Source of the DNA: Turnera subulata
Taxonomy: Eukaryota; Streptophyta; Magnoliopsida; Malpighiales; Passifloraceae
NCBI GenBank assembly: GCA_028386065.3
Contig: JAKUCV010006716.1
Span: forward strand, 1-64,000
Length of the DNA stretch: 64,000 nt
Direction of reading: 5' to 3'
Part shown: piece by piece, positions 1-11,529 of the stretch
How positions within the stretch are numbered: position 1 is the first letter of the stretch
How the letters are laid out: the number at the start of each line of letters is the position of its first letter
Position numbers and translations under genes: made by a program
The notes under the pieces: generated by a model
The model's database searches: none
Told to the model about the DNA's origin: nothing
The model's input: the letters and a program-made list of their open reading frames with translations, nothing else

Positions 1-1880
1 ATATATATGATATATATATTCACATATGGAGATATTTTAGCACATGGCAAAAAAGGTTCTGTTATCACTAGTTCTTTTCACACTCTTCACTATTGCACAA
101 TGAAAATTAATTAGTTGCATTTAAAAAAAAAAATTGAAGTAATTTTATTGGTGCATCAACCCCCTTTTATGAGTCTTGCATCATCATATCTACTGTGGCA
201 TTTTCATATTTACGGAGCATTTATATATAGTTATTTTGGCCACCATTTTTTTTTACCAAGCGTTTCGAATGCAGTTAAATTCTTGGTGTCATTTTTAACT
301 GCTGGCCAATTTTGTACGTAGGAAATAAATAACTCAAGACCTGTGCCAATAAATGCATTTGATTTTATAGTGAAGAAAATATAGTAAGTTAACATATCAT
401 TAAAAGTCTTTAAAAATACCAATCGTAAGTCATTTTTTTAGTTGCTTAGGATGGTCCAGGAATGGAGTTTGTATTTATTGTATGAACAATATATGCATGA
501 CCAGAGGTCCGAACTTACTATAAGAACATTAAGTTCTCTTGAAGCAATGCGAACTAGCAAGACTCTATAAAGGATTAATTCAGCAATATGTTATTGATGT
601 GTAGATAATGAATGCTTCCCTTCTTTTCTTTTCTTTTCTTTTTCTTTTTTTGAGAATTATAATGAATGCTTTTCTTTTACTAGGCACAAAGAAGCTCTTA
701 TGGAATTTGTCCATGGCCATGTGTCTAGTTTTTCAATTTTAGTGGTCAATAATAAAATTGAGAAGTTCCATCTCGATAAGACATGCCACCAAATTAAGAT
801 TAAAAAAAAAAAAGACAAGACATGTTAAGATCTTTCTATCTTAAAATTACCGGTAGTTAAAACAATAATTTCTTTTGGTCCATGAAATCCCCCATCACTG
901 GTGGTTGCCTTTTGGCAATTTCATTTTGAAAGAAAATATCAACCAAGCCTTTGGATAACCAGCTTGTTTTTTTATTTTCAAAATAAATCCTTTAAAATAA
1001 TGAAACTAGAATCATCCATTCCCCTCCCTCTTTTTGTTCCCCCTCAATGCAATGAGAATTGGACATGGCAGAAAACTGAGAGGCACAAAATGTGCTAATA
1101 TTCTCGCCCTAAACTTGCTGCTTAGCTACACTTGAATGGGATTAAAGACAGGAAACATAGCAACATGGCAATAAAGCATTGATGGATCGTAAAATGCATT
1201 ATCATTTGTCAACAAAATATCACAACCAATAACTCTGAGGATATGTATATGGAACTTATGTTGTTGGTAGCACAAATGGGTCACCCAAAATTCAACACAT
1301 TTATCGAGTCTGGCCCAATGGGTTAAGGTCATGAGTTTGGGCAATCAGGCTTTGATCATTGCTAACAAAAGCCCAATCACAAGCATTTTCGTATACTGGA
1401 CTAAAAATATGAAGCTAGCAGACCTGGACAATATATATGTTTGCGAAGATAAAAATGCTGGGCCTTTTACATGCGATAGGTGTGCTTGATACATGGAGAA
1501 AATTGTTGGGCTGACCACCATTTTGCTTGGGTTCATATGATTAGCATTTATTTTATCAATAATTAGCATTTAATTTAACTGACATGTCGGTGCAACTACC
1601 AAGTACCAAGGGTCAAACTGGGACGTTGAACTTTCTATTTCACAAAAACTAAAAATGTCAGTACAACTAACCAGTGTAAAAGGGATGTTGGCTCATTGAC
1701 GAAAAGACTAAACGAGTTAAAATTTATGGGATTTTAATCGTCATTTACAAAAGGATTTCAATAATAGTTTATAGTACAATTTACCCCGCACAGTGAAAAT
1801 GGATATAATCACCTTGTACCAATATATCTGGGGGGGTTGATTAGGATCGTAAGTTGTTTCTAATTAAAGGCGGGCTCTAG

Positions 1881-1934
1881 TTCTTCTTCCTCGTGTTTAA
1901 TCCCAAATCGTGAATCAAACACGAGGAAGAAGAA
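1881..1934. repeat. Perfect 18 bp inverted repeat (hairpin)
   Basis: Left arm 1881-1898 (TTCTTCTTCCTCGTGTTT) and right arm 1917-1934 are exact reverse complements, separated by an 18-nt loop. Homology stops sharply at the arm ends. It may be a small foldback element or a transcribed hairpin. Nothing nearby shows which. Confidence 0.75.
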
Positions 1935-3409
1935 TTATCACTTCTCTATATATGTTGGAGAAAAAACTTGCACATTCTCCATTTGCTCAAGAGGTGGTGG
2001 TGATCCTCTTCGGTTTGCCATTCAGGAGATGCATCTAATTGTCAAATTGGAATACAATAGTAGTCTTTGTAAACAACTTATGACCCTCCCAACAATAATT
2101 CAACGGGAGACGATTTCCCAATTTCAACTATTAGTGGATAATTACTATCCAATTCCAAACACATGCCTTCAAGACCCCCCCATAAAACCAAAAGGAGTTT
2201 ACCATTAAGAAGGACTAAAACCCTCCAACAAGAGTTTTTTTGTTTTTTATGACTCAAATTTGAATCCTTACTAAACGAACCAATTAAGTACTTAACCAGT
2301 GAACCACTAATTATAGTTGGTGACTTAATTTTCTTATATCATGTTTCTATTTGGATTAGTATGAGTCTGTGGGTGGATTATGATTTCTATCATACTTCTA
2401 TCGAGATTAATATGAACCCGTCAATATGTCTCAAAGATGAGTTGACTTTTGATACTAAGAATAAAACATTTTTATATTAATATATATTTTCATACATTGG
2501 AATTATGCATAAATAAAAGAGAAATGAATCGATTACAAGATGTAGAGTTGCCTATTTATTGAAGATCTCGAGAATCAAGATCTCGAATTCATGGTCTTAA
2601 TATATCGCCAGCCTTTGACGGCAAAATAATAAAGAATAATGGAATATTTGTTTATATACAACGTAACATGTAGCAACTTTTGATTATCAAGTTGATTTCT
2701 ACCTGTGGAACATCGGGTCAAGTTGAATATTTAATTAGATTCTGGTGGATATGAATCATATAATCATTGCGAACGTTCCTCGTTGGAAAAAAAAAAATAA
2801 TGAATGTGTTTCTATATAACAGCTGAGGCACACATATAGCGACTCAAATTATTTTTATCTGGTATGGATATATATACCTCCCCAATTAAGGGACGTGGTG
2901 AATATTTAATCACGTTTAGGGTGGATATGTTCATGTCAATGATTCTCATGACCAAATATAAAATGCCATATAATACGTACTTTACAACTTAAAAACAATT
3001 AACCTTATATATAAACTATTTTTTACCAGTCAAAGGATGACGAGATGTTACTTACTGGCCTCTTTTTAAACTTAGGGTCCATCAAGAGAGATGGTTTTTT
3101 TTTTTTTGCTAATCTTCTTTTTGTAACTTCGAAACAACTCGTTAAAAAAAAAGCAGAAGGTGAGAATAGTCGAGGTTTTTTTTTTAACCATAAAAAAAAA
3201 ACATATATATTTTTAACCTCCCTCCTTATTAATTTTTAAAAATCATAAATCTTATTCTTTGTCCTATTTAATCTCGAAAAAATTTAGGCTTTTTATTTGA
3301 TTATGATACTTCCTCACTAATCATTTGGACAACTCCTACGTTGATAATGACTCAACAATCAACATAATTAGGTGTGCTATTTGGGTTGGATACTTAATAG
3401 GTCGACTAA

Positions 3410-3462
3410 TTTAGTCGGGACAAAGCTCCGAATACCGGATGGGAAACCAAAGAAAGTAAAGG
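3410..3462 (+). repeat. SINE 3'-end-like fragment
   Basis: This stretch resembles the last ~45 bp of the SINE at 62063-62242: both contain GTCGG(G)-CAAAGCTC, then ATACC(C)GGATGGGAAAC and an A-rich tail. The tRNA-like A and B boxes are missing here, so it would be a 5'-truncated or decayed copy. Confidence 0.45.
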
Positions 3463-3718
3463 GCCGAAGAAATAACAGAAGTAACTTACCCCATCCATAC
3501 TCACAACTTACCTACTCCTCTTTTTCCCGTGGACTCCATTTTGCAAAACGAACAAGTACCTACTCCCTCCCAACAAACTAAACGTGGTTTACGATTGTGG
3601 AGGCATAGACTTCCACGCTCCCCAACTTTATTAAGACAACACCCCAAACTACTACTTAAATACTTCAAGCACTTCCTTTCCTTTCTACTTAATGAGTTAG
3701 CAAGCAAGCAAGCAATCA

Positions 3719-3756
3719 CTTCTTCTTCTTCTTCTCTTCTTCTTCTGTTTCTCTAG
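3719..3756 (+). promoter_or_regulatory. CT-rich leader tract upstream of SSL gene
   Basis: A pyrimidine run (repeated CTT) lies 34-71 nt before the ATG at 3790. Such tracts are common in plant core promoters and 5' leaders. A TATA-like TTAAATAC lies near 3657. The transcription start is not determined. Confidence 0.35.
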
Positions 3757-3789
3757 TTGTGTTGTTTGCATTCTACAATTACTTTTGCA

Positions 3790-6700
3790 ATGACTCCCAC
3801 CGGAATCCTTGCCGGTCTCCTCCTCTTCCTCGCCGTCTACTGCGCCGTAGACCCTTTCAAGCACAGCCCCCTCGCGGACTTCCCCGACTTCGAGGCCTTC
3901 CCGATTGAGTTGCCACCTCAGTCGCTGATTCCTGAGGTTAAGGATGAGAAGAACTTGCTCCAGAAGTCGGAAATCAAGTTCTTGAATCAGATTCAGGGAC
4001 CTGAGAGTATGGCCTTTGACCCTCAGGGACGCGGGCCTTATACTGGTGTGGCTGATGGCAGAATCGTCTTCTGGGATGGTCACAAATGGAATGATTTTGC
4101 TTACACTTCCAACAACAGGTCTGTTCTTCTTTCTTGTTTTTTCCTGCAGCTGGGAATTCTATCTTTTTCTTCTTTTCTTTCTTTTTCCTCTTCTGTTGAG
4201 AAATAGAATACTGGAAAGCAGAATGCTTTTGGTAATAATTCGGATAATGGGTTGTTTGTCTTGTTGTTCTGTTCCTAGTTTTTGCATTTTAGAGTTAAGT
4301 GGGTAGGGTCATGGATTGCGTGGCATTTTCTTTATTTTTCTTCTTTATTGTTTTCTATGTAAAGCAACATTCTGTGAGAAGCGATGTGTCAACCTGGATA
4401 AATTGCATGTTTCCTATTGGTGGCATTTTGCCACCTACCGTTCTGCTCTGAATTTTGTGTTCTGTATTTGTGAGCTTAGTCATCCGATGGGGCTGTGCCT
4501 TTTCTGTGGTGTCATTGCTGGATTTTGCTTGAATTCTTTAAAAGTTTGGCGAGTTTTGAGAAATGGATTTAAGCTTCTTTTAGCATATTAGCTTGGGTTG
4601 TTTTGTTGTTTTGTTGCCTTGTTGTCTGTAAAACTGAACCATCAAGATGAATGGCCTTCAACATCAGGGGTTCTCATGTGGAATGGTGGATGCAACATCA
4701 CTGTTTGTGTATTTTAGTAAAGCTGCAGTCTTTTAATTGTTGTATAACATTGTTCCTGTACAAACACAAAGATTGCTACATGTAAGAAAGAGATTCCGAC
4801 CAAGCAAGTAACCACCTAGAAAAATCTAAGCAAAATGTTCCTAATTGGTGAACTTAGTGATCAGCACATATAGCCTGTAATATCCACTTTAGGAAAGCAA
4901 AGATGTAACCAAAGGGTTGTCACTTGACACAAGAATTTGATCTGATTGGGGCAATGACCAGTCTTCTTATCTTCCTCAATCAGTTGAAGGATTCTGATTA
5001 GAGTTTTCTTTTTCTTTGTGTTTAGAATTGGTTAGCTGAATTTATAGTTGTTTAGCTTCCAGGTATATCTTTTTAATCGTTTTATTCCTTTTTACTGGAT
5101 CCAGGTCAGAAATATGTAATCCTCAACCATCACCTTCATTCTATTTGAAGAATGAGCACATCTGTGGCAGGCCTTTGGGGCTCCGGTTTCACAAGGAAAC
5201 TGGTGATTTATACATTGCTGATGCATATTTTGGGCTGATGAAGGTGGGACCAGAAGGTGGGGTGGCAACATCACTCACAACTGAAGCAGAAGGGGTCCCA
5301 CTGAGGTTTACCAATGACTTGGACATCGATGATGAAGGGAACATCTACTTCACAGATAGCAGCACTAATTACCAGAGGAGGTATGATTTTGTGCCATACC
5401 TTTTTAGCTTAAAATCCATCTGGTGAAGCTCTTGTGATCTATAGTTCCCATCTGGCAATGTGAGATGCCCAGGAGACAATTTTTTAGTAAAAGAATGATG
5501 ATCATTAGCATGACAATTGCCCTTAATTACATAGGATAGGATCTTGAGGGATGTCATGTTTATTGGCAGTTTAAATACTTCCGAAAGGTATTCAAGCTGA
5601 ATGCAGCAAACCATGTGCAGTTATTGAAGAATTATGGTCTTTAGCAGATAAAGTTTTCCCTGTAGTTAAACAATAGTGTTTGCAGATATGTAATGACATT
5701 GCTGTAGGTACCTACTTTCAAACATATAAAACTATGGTATTTACATGGATATACTGAAGCCTGATGATTGATAAAGGTTTTGTTTATAGATAAGCCAAGT
5801 CATCCTTATTTGTCTTTCTTTTTTCTTTTTTTAAACCGTTTAAATAGCTGTGTGGGTCTTTTCTTTTACTTGACTGAGTACAGCTAGAAAAATCTCCTGA
5901 CTTAAGAAACTACCTTGATAAATTAAGTTTCACAAATCATCTCTTCTTTATGTCTCTTCAAGTACCTGGAACTCATGTTCTTAAATAAGATGTATTTGTA
6001 CTTTTGACTTTGTTATGTAATTTGGAAGTAAAAGAGGCTGTTTATTTACTATAATTTGAACAACAGTGAGGAAGTTAACACTAGTTTCTGCTACAGAGTG
6101 GTGTGTTTAAACTTGCTATGCTTCATGCCTCACTCCAAACTTCCAAAGGGATCCCCCTAAAAGAAGACTAAAAACAGCTGAAACATGAGACTAATTTACT
6201 GTTTACTCAGGTTCCCTATGGAGTTTTAATTGTTCTTCTCGCTCTCCTATACTGTCATTGAGTTCGCAACTCTGGCCAATTTTATACATTGATGATAATA
6301 GGAAAGACAAAATTCTTACACAACCTGCAGTTTTGAACCCCATGGGCTGCAGTTGGCTTGTTTGCTACATGTATTCTTAATTTGTCTTTCAAAGTCGGGC
6401 CCTGTTATGGGGTATTTCTTGCTGAGAGGTCCCTGTCTTCTGTATGCCATCCCTTCCATTAGATGCCGTTATGTTTTATTGTACATTAGCCTCTAATAGC
6501 CATAATGCTATACAGGAACTTCATGCAGTTGATTTTCTCTGCGGAGGCCACTGGGAGGCTTCTCAAGTACAATCCAACCACAAAGGAAACAAGTGTACTT
6601 GTGAGGAATCTTCAATTTCCAAATGGAGTGACCCTAAGTAAGGACGGTTCATTCTTTCTCTTCTGCGAAGGATCCAAGGGCAGGTGAATCTGCTTCTCTT

Positions 6701-7204
6701 TGTCACTAACATTGGCAACAACCTATATTGCACAAATTTTCTTTTGGCATCCAGTAATCCACTGGAAATGCTAAGTAAACTCATAACAATGGATTCAGGA
6801 TAAGCAAGTACTGGCTGAAAGGCGAGAAGGCGGGAACTTCAGAAGTATTTGCCATATTGCCTGGATTTCCTGACAATGTAAGGACAAACAAGGATGGTGA
6901 CTTCTGGGTAGCAATCCACTGTCGTCAGACACTTTACACTCGCGTACTTGCCGGGTTGCCGGGAATAAGGACATTCTTGCTCAAGTTTCCTGTGCCTACG
7001 AAGATTCATTACCTGCTTCACATTGGAGGCTGGCCCCATGCAGTGGTGGCCAAGCTTAGCCCGGAAGGTAAGCTTTTGCAGATATTGGAGGACAGTCAGG
7101 GGAAGGTGGTCAAAGCAGCCAGCGAGGTGGAAGAGAAGGATGGGAAGCTGTGGATAGGGAGTGTTCTTATGCCCTTTGTTGCAGTTTACAACTTAGCTTC
7201 TTGA
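3790..7204 (+). CDS. Strictosidine synthase-like (SSL) six-bladed beta-propeller protein
   Basis: Four coding exons, 3790-4118, 5105-5380, 6516-6683 and 6799-7204, all with GT-AG introns in the same phase, encode 392 residues, a normal SSL length. Residues ~5-20 form a hydrophobic signal peptide or anchor, followed by the family's VDPFKHSP segment. Propeller-blade motifs follow: DLYIADAYFGLMKV, GNIYFTDSSTNYQRR, NGVTLSKDGSFFLFCEG, LPGFPDNVRTNKDGDFWVA and a C-terminal GKLWIGSVLMPFVAVYNL. The family is secretory or vacuolar. True strictosidine synthase condenses tryptamine with secologanin through a catalytic Glu near the C terminus. By eye that position looks like Ser here (SEVEEKDGKLWIG), so Pictet-Spengler activity is unlikely. 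The true substrate is unknown, and a hydrolase or esterase-like role is possible. The ATG at 3790 is the first in the exon and gives the signal peptide. Position beside RFC1 and RHF2A matches the Arabidopsis At5g22000 block from memory. Confidence 0.93.
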
Positions 7205-8211
7205 GATGGGAGAATGAAGACATTGGGTAGAAGAAGACATCATGTTTCCTTCAGTTTTATATATTTTTTTTTTTGTTCTTCTCCTAGTAAACCACGAATC
7301 AAACCTGTCATAGGATTTTTTTTTTTCTTTTTTCTGTCCTTAGTCTACTAAAAAAGAATAAAAACTTGTTAGGCCTTAAAGAATTTTACTGTCTTTTATG
7401 GTATGATTTCCTCTCTCTCTCTTCTCCTTTCTCATGTGCGATACGACCGCCTTAGTAAGGAAACATGGGAGCCAAGCAATAGTAATTAATTAGGATAATG
7501 ATGGGAATTATTTTCGGAGATTTGAATTAGGGCTCAAGAAAAGAAAACAAACTTCTTGTTAAAATTGGGTACCGACACAAGGGTTTGGCCAAACCGACTA
7601 AATACTTTTGGAAAAACCCCACTGTAAGAGTGTAAGTCCTATAACTTTGAACTATTTCTCTATTAAGTCTTATAATTCTAAAAGTTGGTCAATTAAGTCC
7701 TATTTTTTTTGGTCCCTCAACTATTTCGAAATATTTACTATAGTCTATAGTCCTCTATTATAATTTTAATTAATTACGTCTTTAAATTTTAAAAACTCTA
7801 AATCATAATTCTAAATTTCAAACTTTTTAAACCTTGGATTAAAAATTAAAGGACCAAAAATTCTGAACTTCACGTCCATACTTGACGGAAGAACTTATTT
7901 GATGTAACTTATTAATGAAATAGGATTTGGATGAGTGTTTTTAAAGTAACAGGACTTATATGAAATCGCATAAAGTTTTAGTAGGGTTTTGCCTAACCCT
8001 TTTTTTCTTTTTTTTGTCTCGGTTTCCCTTGTGAAATAGGAGTCCGAGTAGTGCTGGTTTAACTTTCCATGTAAATCATGGAAATCTCCTGTATATATAT
8101 TGTGGATCTCTTCAGGGTCCATTAAATACCTCGCCGTCTTCCCTTTGTAATTCCAATCAAACACAAAAACCTAAATATTTCTTTGTGTAGCTAGCCTTCA
8201 TCGTCGCAGCC
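7205..8211. other. Intergenic: SSL 3' flank and ARI promoter
   Basis: Holds the SSL 3' UTR and T-rich DNA, then an AT-rich stretch around 7620-7860 with repeated 'aagtcctat' phrases that look like decayed repetitive DNA. A TATATATATT run at about 8091-8101 could be the TATA element of the next gene. No ORF is convincing. Confidence 0.5.
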
Positions 8212-9906
8212 ATGGACGAGGAGGAGGAGATGGTATATGATTACGACGAGGAGGAGGAGATGGTATATGATTACGAGAATAGTGACGATTATGCCGAAGA
8301 CGACGATGTTTATGATAACGACGACGATGATGCTGACGAAGATGAATATGATGTGGCTGTTGACGACGACGAGGCAGAAGCCCGCAAGAGCTTAGGTTAT
8401 GATGTAATGAGTGAAGCAGATATCATGAAACGGCAAGAAGACGCCATAACCGGAGTCTCTTCCTTGCTTGGCCTGTCTAGAGGGGAAGCCAGCATCCTCT
8501 TGCGTAACCATGGGTGGAGCGTAGAAAACGTTCAGACAGCATGGTTCGACGACGAGGATAAGGTGCGTAGATCTTATGGCTTAGTGGACAAGGTATCTTG
8601 TATTAATCCTAGACCCGGCGATGCTAAGGTCAGGAAGGCCAAGAAAATTATGTGTAAGATATGCTATGATGAAACTAGTAGGGACAATTTCGCTTCTGCC
8701 GTTTGTGGTCATCCTTTTTGTAAGGAGTGTTGGTCAAAGTATTTATGTGTGAGTATTGATGATGGTGCTGGGTGTTTGGATGTGAGGTGTCCAGAGCCAA
8801 AGTGTAAGGTTGCTTTAGATCAAGATATGGTGGAGATGTTGGTTGGTGATGATGGATATAGGGAGAAATATAGAAGATTTTTGCTTAGGTCTTATGTTGA
8901 ACTACGCAAGAAAACTAAGTGGTGTCCTGCACCAGGGTGTGACTATGCCTTGGAGTTTGATGGTGGAGGGGAGGGAGGGGGAGGGCTTGATGAAGGTACA
9001 GTGTTTGATGTTTTCTGCAATTGTAAATATGGGTTTTGTTGGAATTGCTCGGAGGACAGCCACCGGCCGGTGGACTGTAAGACGGTGGCCAAGTGGGCTG
9101 AGAAGAATGGCTCTGAGGCAGAGAACACAAATTGGATTCTGGCTAACTCCAAGCCTTGCCCTAAATGCAAATACCCTATTGAGAAAAACCATGGTTGTAT
9201 GCACATGACATGTAGAGCACCTTGCAGGCATCAGTTTTGTTGGCTTTGCCTTGGTGAATGGAGTAACCACGGAGAAAAAACAGGTGGGTATTATAGCTGT
9301 AATATTTATGAAAAAGCGAAGGCAGAAGGGGGTTACACAGAGGAGGAGACAAAGAGAAAAAAGGCCAAGAATGCGCTAGATAGATACACCCACTACTATG
9401 AACGCTGGGCTTCCAATGGCTCTTCCAGAGACAAAGCTCGCCAGCATTTGAAACAAATGCAAGCCGAGAAGCTAGAAGAGCTTGCACTCATACATCACAC
9501 CACTGTGAAGCAGCTGGAGTTCATTACCGATGCTTTGTCTCAGATTATTGAGTGCAGGAGAGTTCTGAAGTGGAGCTATGCATATGGGTATTACATCCCG
9601 GAGAAGGATGTTGCCAAGAAGGATTTTTTTGAGCACTTGCAAGGCCAGGCCGAGCATAGCTTGGAACGGCTCCACCATTGCGTGGAAGTAGAGATGAAGC
9701 CTTTCTTTGACGAGGATGCAGGATCAAAGGAAAAGGAGTTTCAAAATGTCTCCACTAAGTTGAAAGGGTTAACTCCATGCACACACACATTTTTTGAGAA
9801 CCTGGTTACAGCATTGGAGAACAATTTGGCAGACGTTGAATCCTGCGGGGGAGGTAGGAGTAAAGGCACAGATTCTACTGCAGACAAGAAGAAGAGAAGA
9901 AAGTGA
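8212..9906 (+). CDS. RBR E3 ubiquitin ligase, ARIADNE family (ARI-like), intronless
   Basis: A single 564-residue exon. Order of domains: an acidic Asp/Glu/Tyr-rich N terminus (1-57); a UBA-like segment (~74-112, ending in GWSVENVQTAWFDD); RING1 (Cys148 to Cys198, CKICYDE...CGHPFCKECW); IBR (~217-289); RING2 (Cys316 to ~363); and a helical C-terminal Ariadne domain (~370-540) containing KQLEF and AYGYYIPEKD. In RBR ligases RING1 binds the E2-ubiquitin and a RING2 cysteine accepts ubiquitin. Here that cysteine should be Cys329 in KNHGCMHM, and it is present. A glycine-rich insert (residues 251-258) lies within the IBR. The C terminus is a basic KKKRRK. Several plant ARI genes have many introns, so the lack of introns suggests either an intronless subfamily or an old retrocopy. 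No poly-A tail or flanking duplication was seen. All zinc ligands look intact, so it is probably functional. Confidence 0.94.
   Translation: MDEEEEMVYDYDEEEEMVYDYENSDDYAEDDDVYDNDDDDADEDEYDVAVDDDEAEARKSLGYDVMSEADIMKRQEDAITGVSSLLGLSRGEASILLRNHGWSVENVQTAWFDDEDKVRRSYGLVDKVSCINPRPGDAKVRKAKKIMCKICYDETSRDNFASAVCGHPFCKECWSKYLCVSIDDGAGCLDVRCPEPKCKVALDQDMVEMLVGDDGYREKYRRFLLRSYVELRKKTKWCPAPGCDYALEFDGGGEGGGGLDEGTVFDVFCNCKYGFCWNCSEDSHRPVDCKTVAKWAEKNGSEAENTNWILANSKPCPKCKYPIEKNHGCMHMTCRAPCRHQFCWLCLGEWSNHGEKTGGYYSCNIYEKAKAEGGYTEEETKRKKAKNALDRYTHYYERWASNGSSRDKARQHLKQMQAEKLEELALIHHTTVKQLEFITDALSQIIECRRVLKWSYAYGYYIPEKDVAKKDFFEHLQGQAEHSLERLHHCVEVEMKPFFDEDAGSKEKEFQNVSTKLKGLTPCTHTFFENLVTALENNLADVESCGGGRSKGTDSTADKKKRRK
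8215..8274 (+). repeat. Perfect 30 bp tandem duplication in ARI coding region
   Basis: Two identical 30 bp units (8215-8244 and 8245-8274) each encode DEEEEMVYDY. They extend the acidic N terminus in frame by ten residues. The identity suggests a recent slippage or a copy error. Confidence 0.9.
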
Positions 9907-10790
9907 TTCCAAGAGGAGCCAAATTACAGTCATCGAGCTAGCTTTAGCTTTTCCTTCTTCGTCGTCGTAAAAATTCTTGAACTAATGATCCGTTTATCTG
10001 TTGTTATCAACACTTTGCCTAATCGTTTATGTTCTTTGTTTTCTGTCTCGTTTTACTTAGTATGTGATGGAAGTTTATTATGTTTTAATTTGGAAGTAAT
10101 AAAGGTAAAGTTAATTCATTACTGCAAATCAAAGGTCTGGAACGATATGTGAGGTACAAAGTCTTTTATGATATATAATAATGTCCAACCACTATATACT
10201 TTATGCTAGGAAGACTTCTACCCAGAAAATTGCATCAATGGCAGATCAAAAAAAAAAAAAAAATTGCATCAATGGAAAACATAACTCTTATCATATGAGA
10301 TGTCACATCATGACTTACATAACAAACTGGACAAACTTATCGAGGTATGATGAACACTGTGTCATAATTCGTCTAAAAATTAATATTCACAGTGCACTAG
10401 ATGTGACAATGTTGGCACCTGAATACGGTACTTTGGAAAGAAATATAAAGACACTTGCAACAATTTCAATGATTCCTTTGATTAAATATGCTAAATAATT
10501 AAGATGTAACTATTAAGCAGTACGATTAATATGATTATTATTAAGATATAAAATGATTATAAAGTTATAAAAATAACAAATAATAAATTAAATTAAATCA
10601 TGGAACAAATTGAATACAAAAAATAATGGCAAATATTATTCAAGACAGAATTGCAAAGCACTCTACCTCGCCGGATGTAAGCATGTTATATTTATGGACC
10701 TGACATTGGGCTTGGGACGCCATTTTCAATGGGTCTTGAGCTGGGCTGAAGACCCAATCCGTCAACTGCATTTGTCTTTTAGGTCCGGTT
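9907..10790. other. Intergenic region downstream of ARI
   Basis: ARI 3' UTR with an AATAAAG signal near 10097, then AT-rich DNA. No gene, RNA gene or clear repeat was recognised. Confidence 0.5.
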
Positions 10791-11125
10791 CCAAATAGAA
10801 ATCGATATTACATTCAAAAACGAATTAAATCCCTATCCTTCAACACATTTAATAATAACACCAGAGGCAATTTCTCTGGTGGTTGAGGTGGCCATAAACT
10901 TTTTATTTTTTTATATAACTCCTCCTTACAACGTAAATTTGCCCACTTTGATTTTAATTTTTTTATATTAGTCCTTATGACTATATAATATAATTTTTTA
11001 TTAGCCTTCTTCAAACATAAATATAAATGATAAATAACACCATAACAAATATATAAATGCTTTTATGCAAGTTTTTATTTGCCATCCAAATTCATCCCAC
11101 GCGAATATTTTTAAACAACTCACAG
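10791..11125 (+). repeat. Direct repeat copy 1 (left border of retroelement cluster)
   Basis: Begins CAAATAGAAATCGATA and ends near AAACAACTCAC. It is closely similar in the same orientation to 21419-21762 over most of its length. Copy 1 carries ~45 bp near its start that copy 2 lacks, and copy 2 carries ~50 bp near its end that copy 1 lacks. Ends are not TG...CA and no LTR-type primer-binding site is visible. The element class is unknown. Confidence 0.8.
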
Positions 11126-11351
11126 AAGCAAGAAAGAAAAGCTCCACAATTCTATCACAACTTACTCTGCAATATGGGTAATATGGAACTCATGGTTTTC
11201 CAAGCAGAAACAAAAGTTCACGTCAGTTCCTGTTTACCTTTGTTTTAAATATAGTACTCAATCACCTCCATATACTTAATGTAAAGCTTTTCTTTTTTGG
11301 TCGAAACCAGGAAGTATATTAATCAAAATATACGTGAGCTTAATACATGAT

Positions 11352-11380
11352 TAGAAGTCGTTAGCTCAAGACGACTTCTA
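11352..11380 (-). repeat. Stem-loop in 3' UTR of the ORF1-only element
   Basis: TAGAAGTCGT (11352-11361) and ACGACTTCTA (11371-11380) are perfect reverse complements around a 9-nt loop. It lies ~60 nt before the element's 3' A-rich end, the usual place for a LINE reverse-transcriptase recognition hairpin. Confidence 0.65.
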
Positions 11381-11529
11381 TCTTATACAAGAAAACATGA
11401 TGAACTAGATGGAACGATACATGAAGAGGGATCAAAATCCCGAATCATACAAAACACTGGAAACAGTACAATACTCGGGCTGAGGTGAAACTGATACAGG
11501 TAACATACAAACTCGGGGGAGTAGATCGG

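Larger units (their letters stand above)
1..3700. other. Intergenic region, no gene recognised
   Basis: AT-rich DNA with many short poly-A and poly-T runs. The only open frames are short, lack plant-like codon content and resemble no family I know. Two structures inside it are listed separately: an 18 bp perfect hairpin and a SINE 3'-end-like fragment. Around 2256-2330 the minus strand weakly resembles a decayed tRNA-derived repeat, too degraded to call. Confidence 0.6.

Noticed and set aside
2256..2330. Degenerate SINE on the minus strand
   Set aside because: Only vague A/B-box-like sequence, no target-site duplication and no 3' tail.
3757..3789. Earlier start for the SSL protein
   Set aside because: Not an ATG; the signal peptide and first ATG at 3790 fit the family.
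8843..9727. Open frames on both strands overlapping the ARI gene
   Set aside because: They are shadows of the ARI coding frame with no family resemblance, and are explained by its low stop density.
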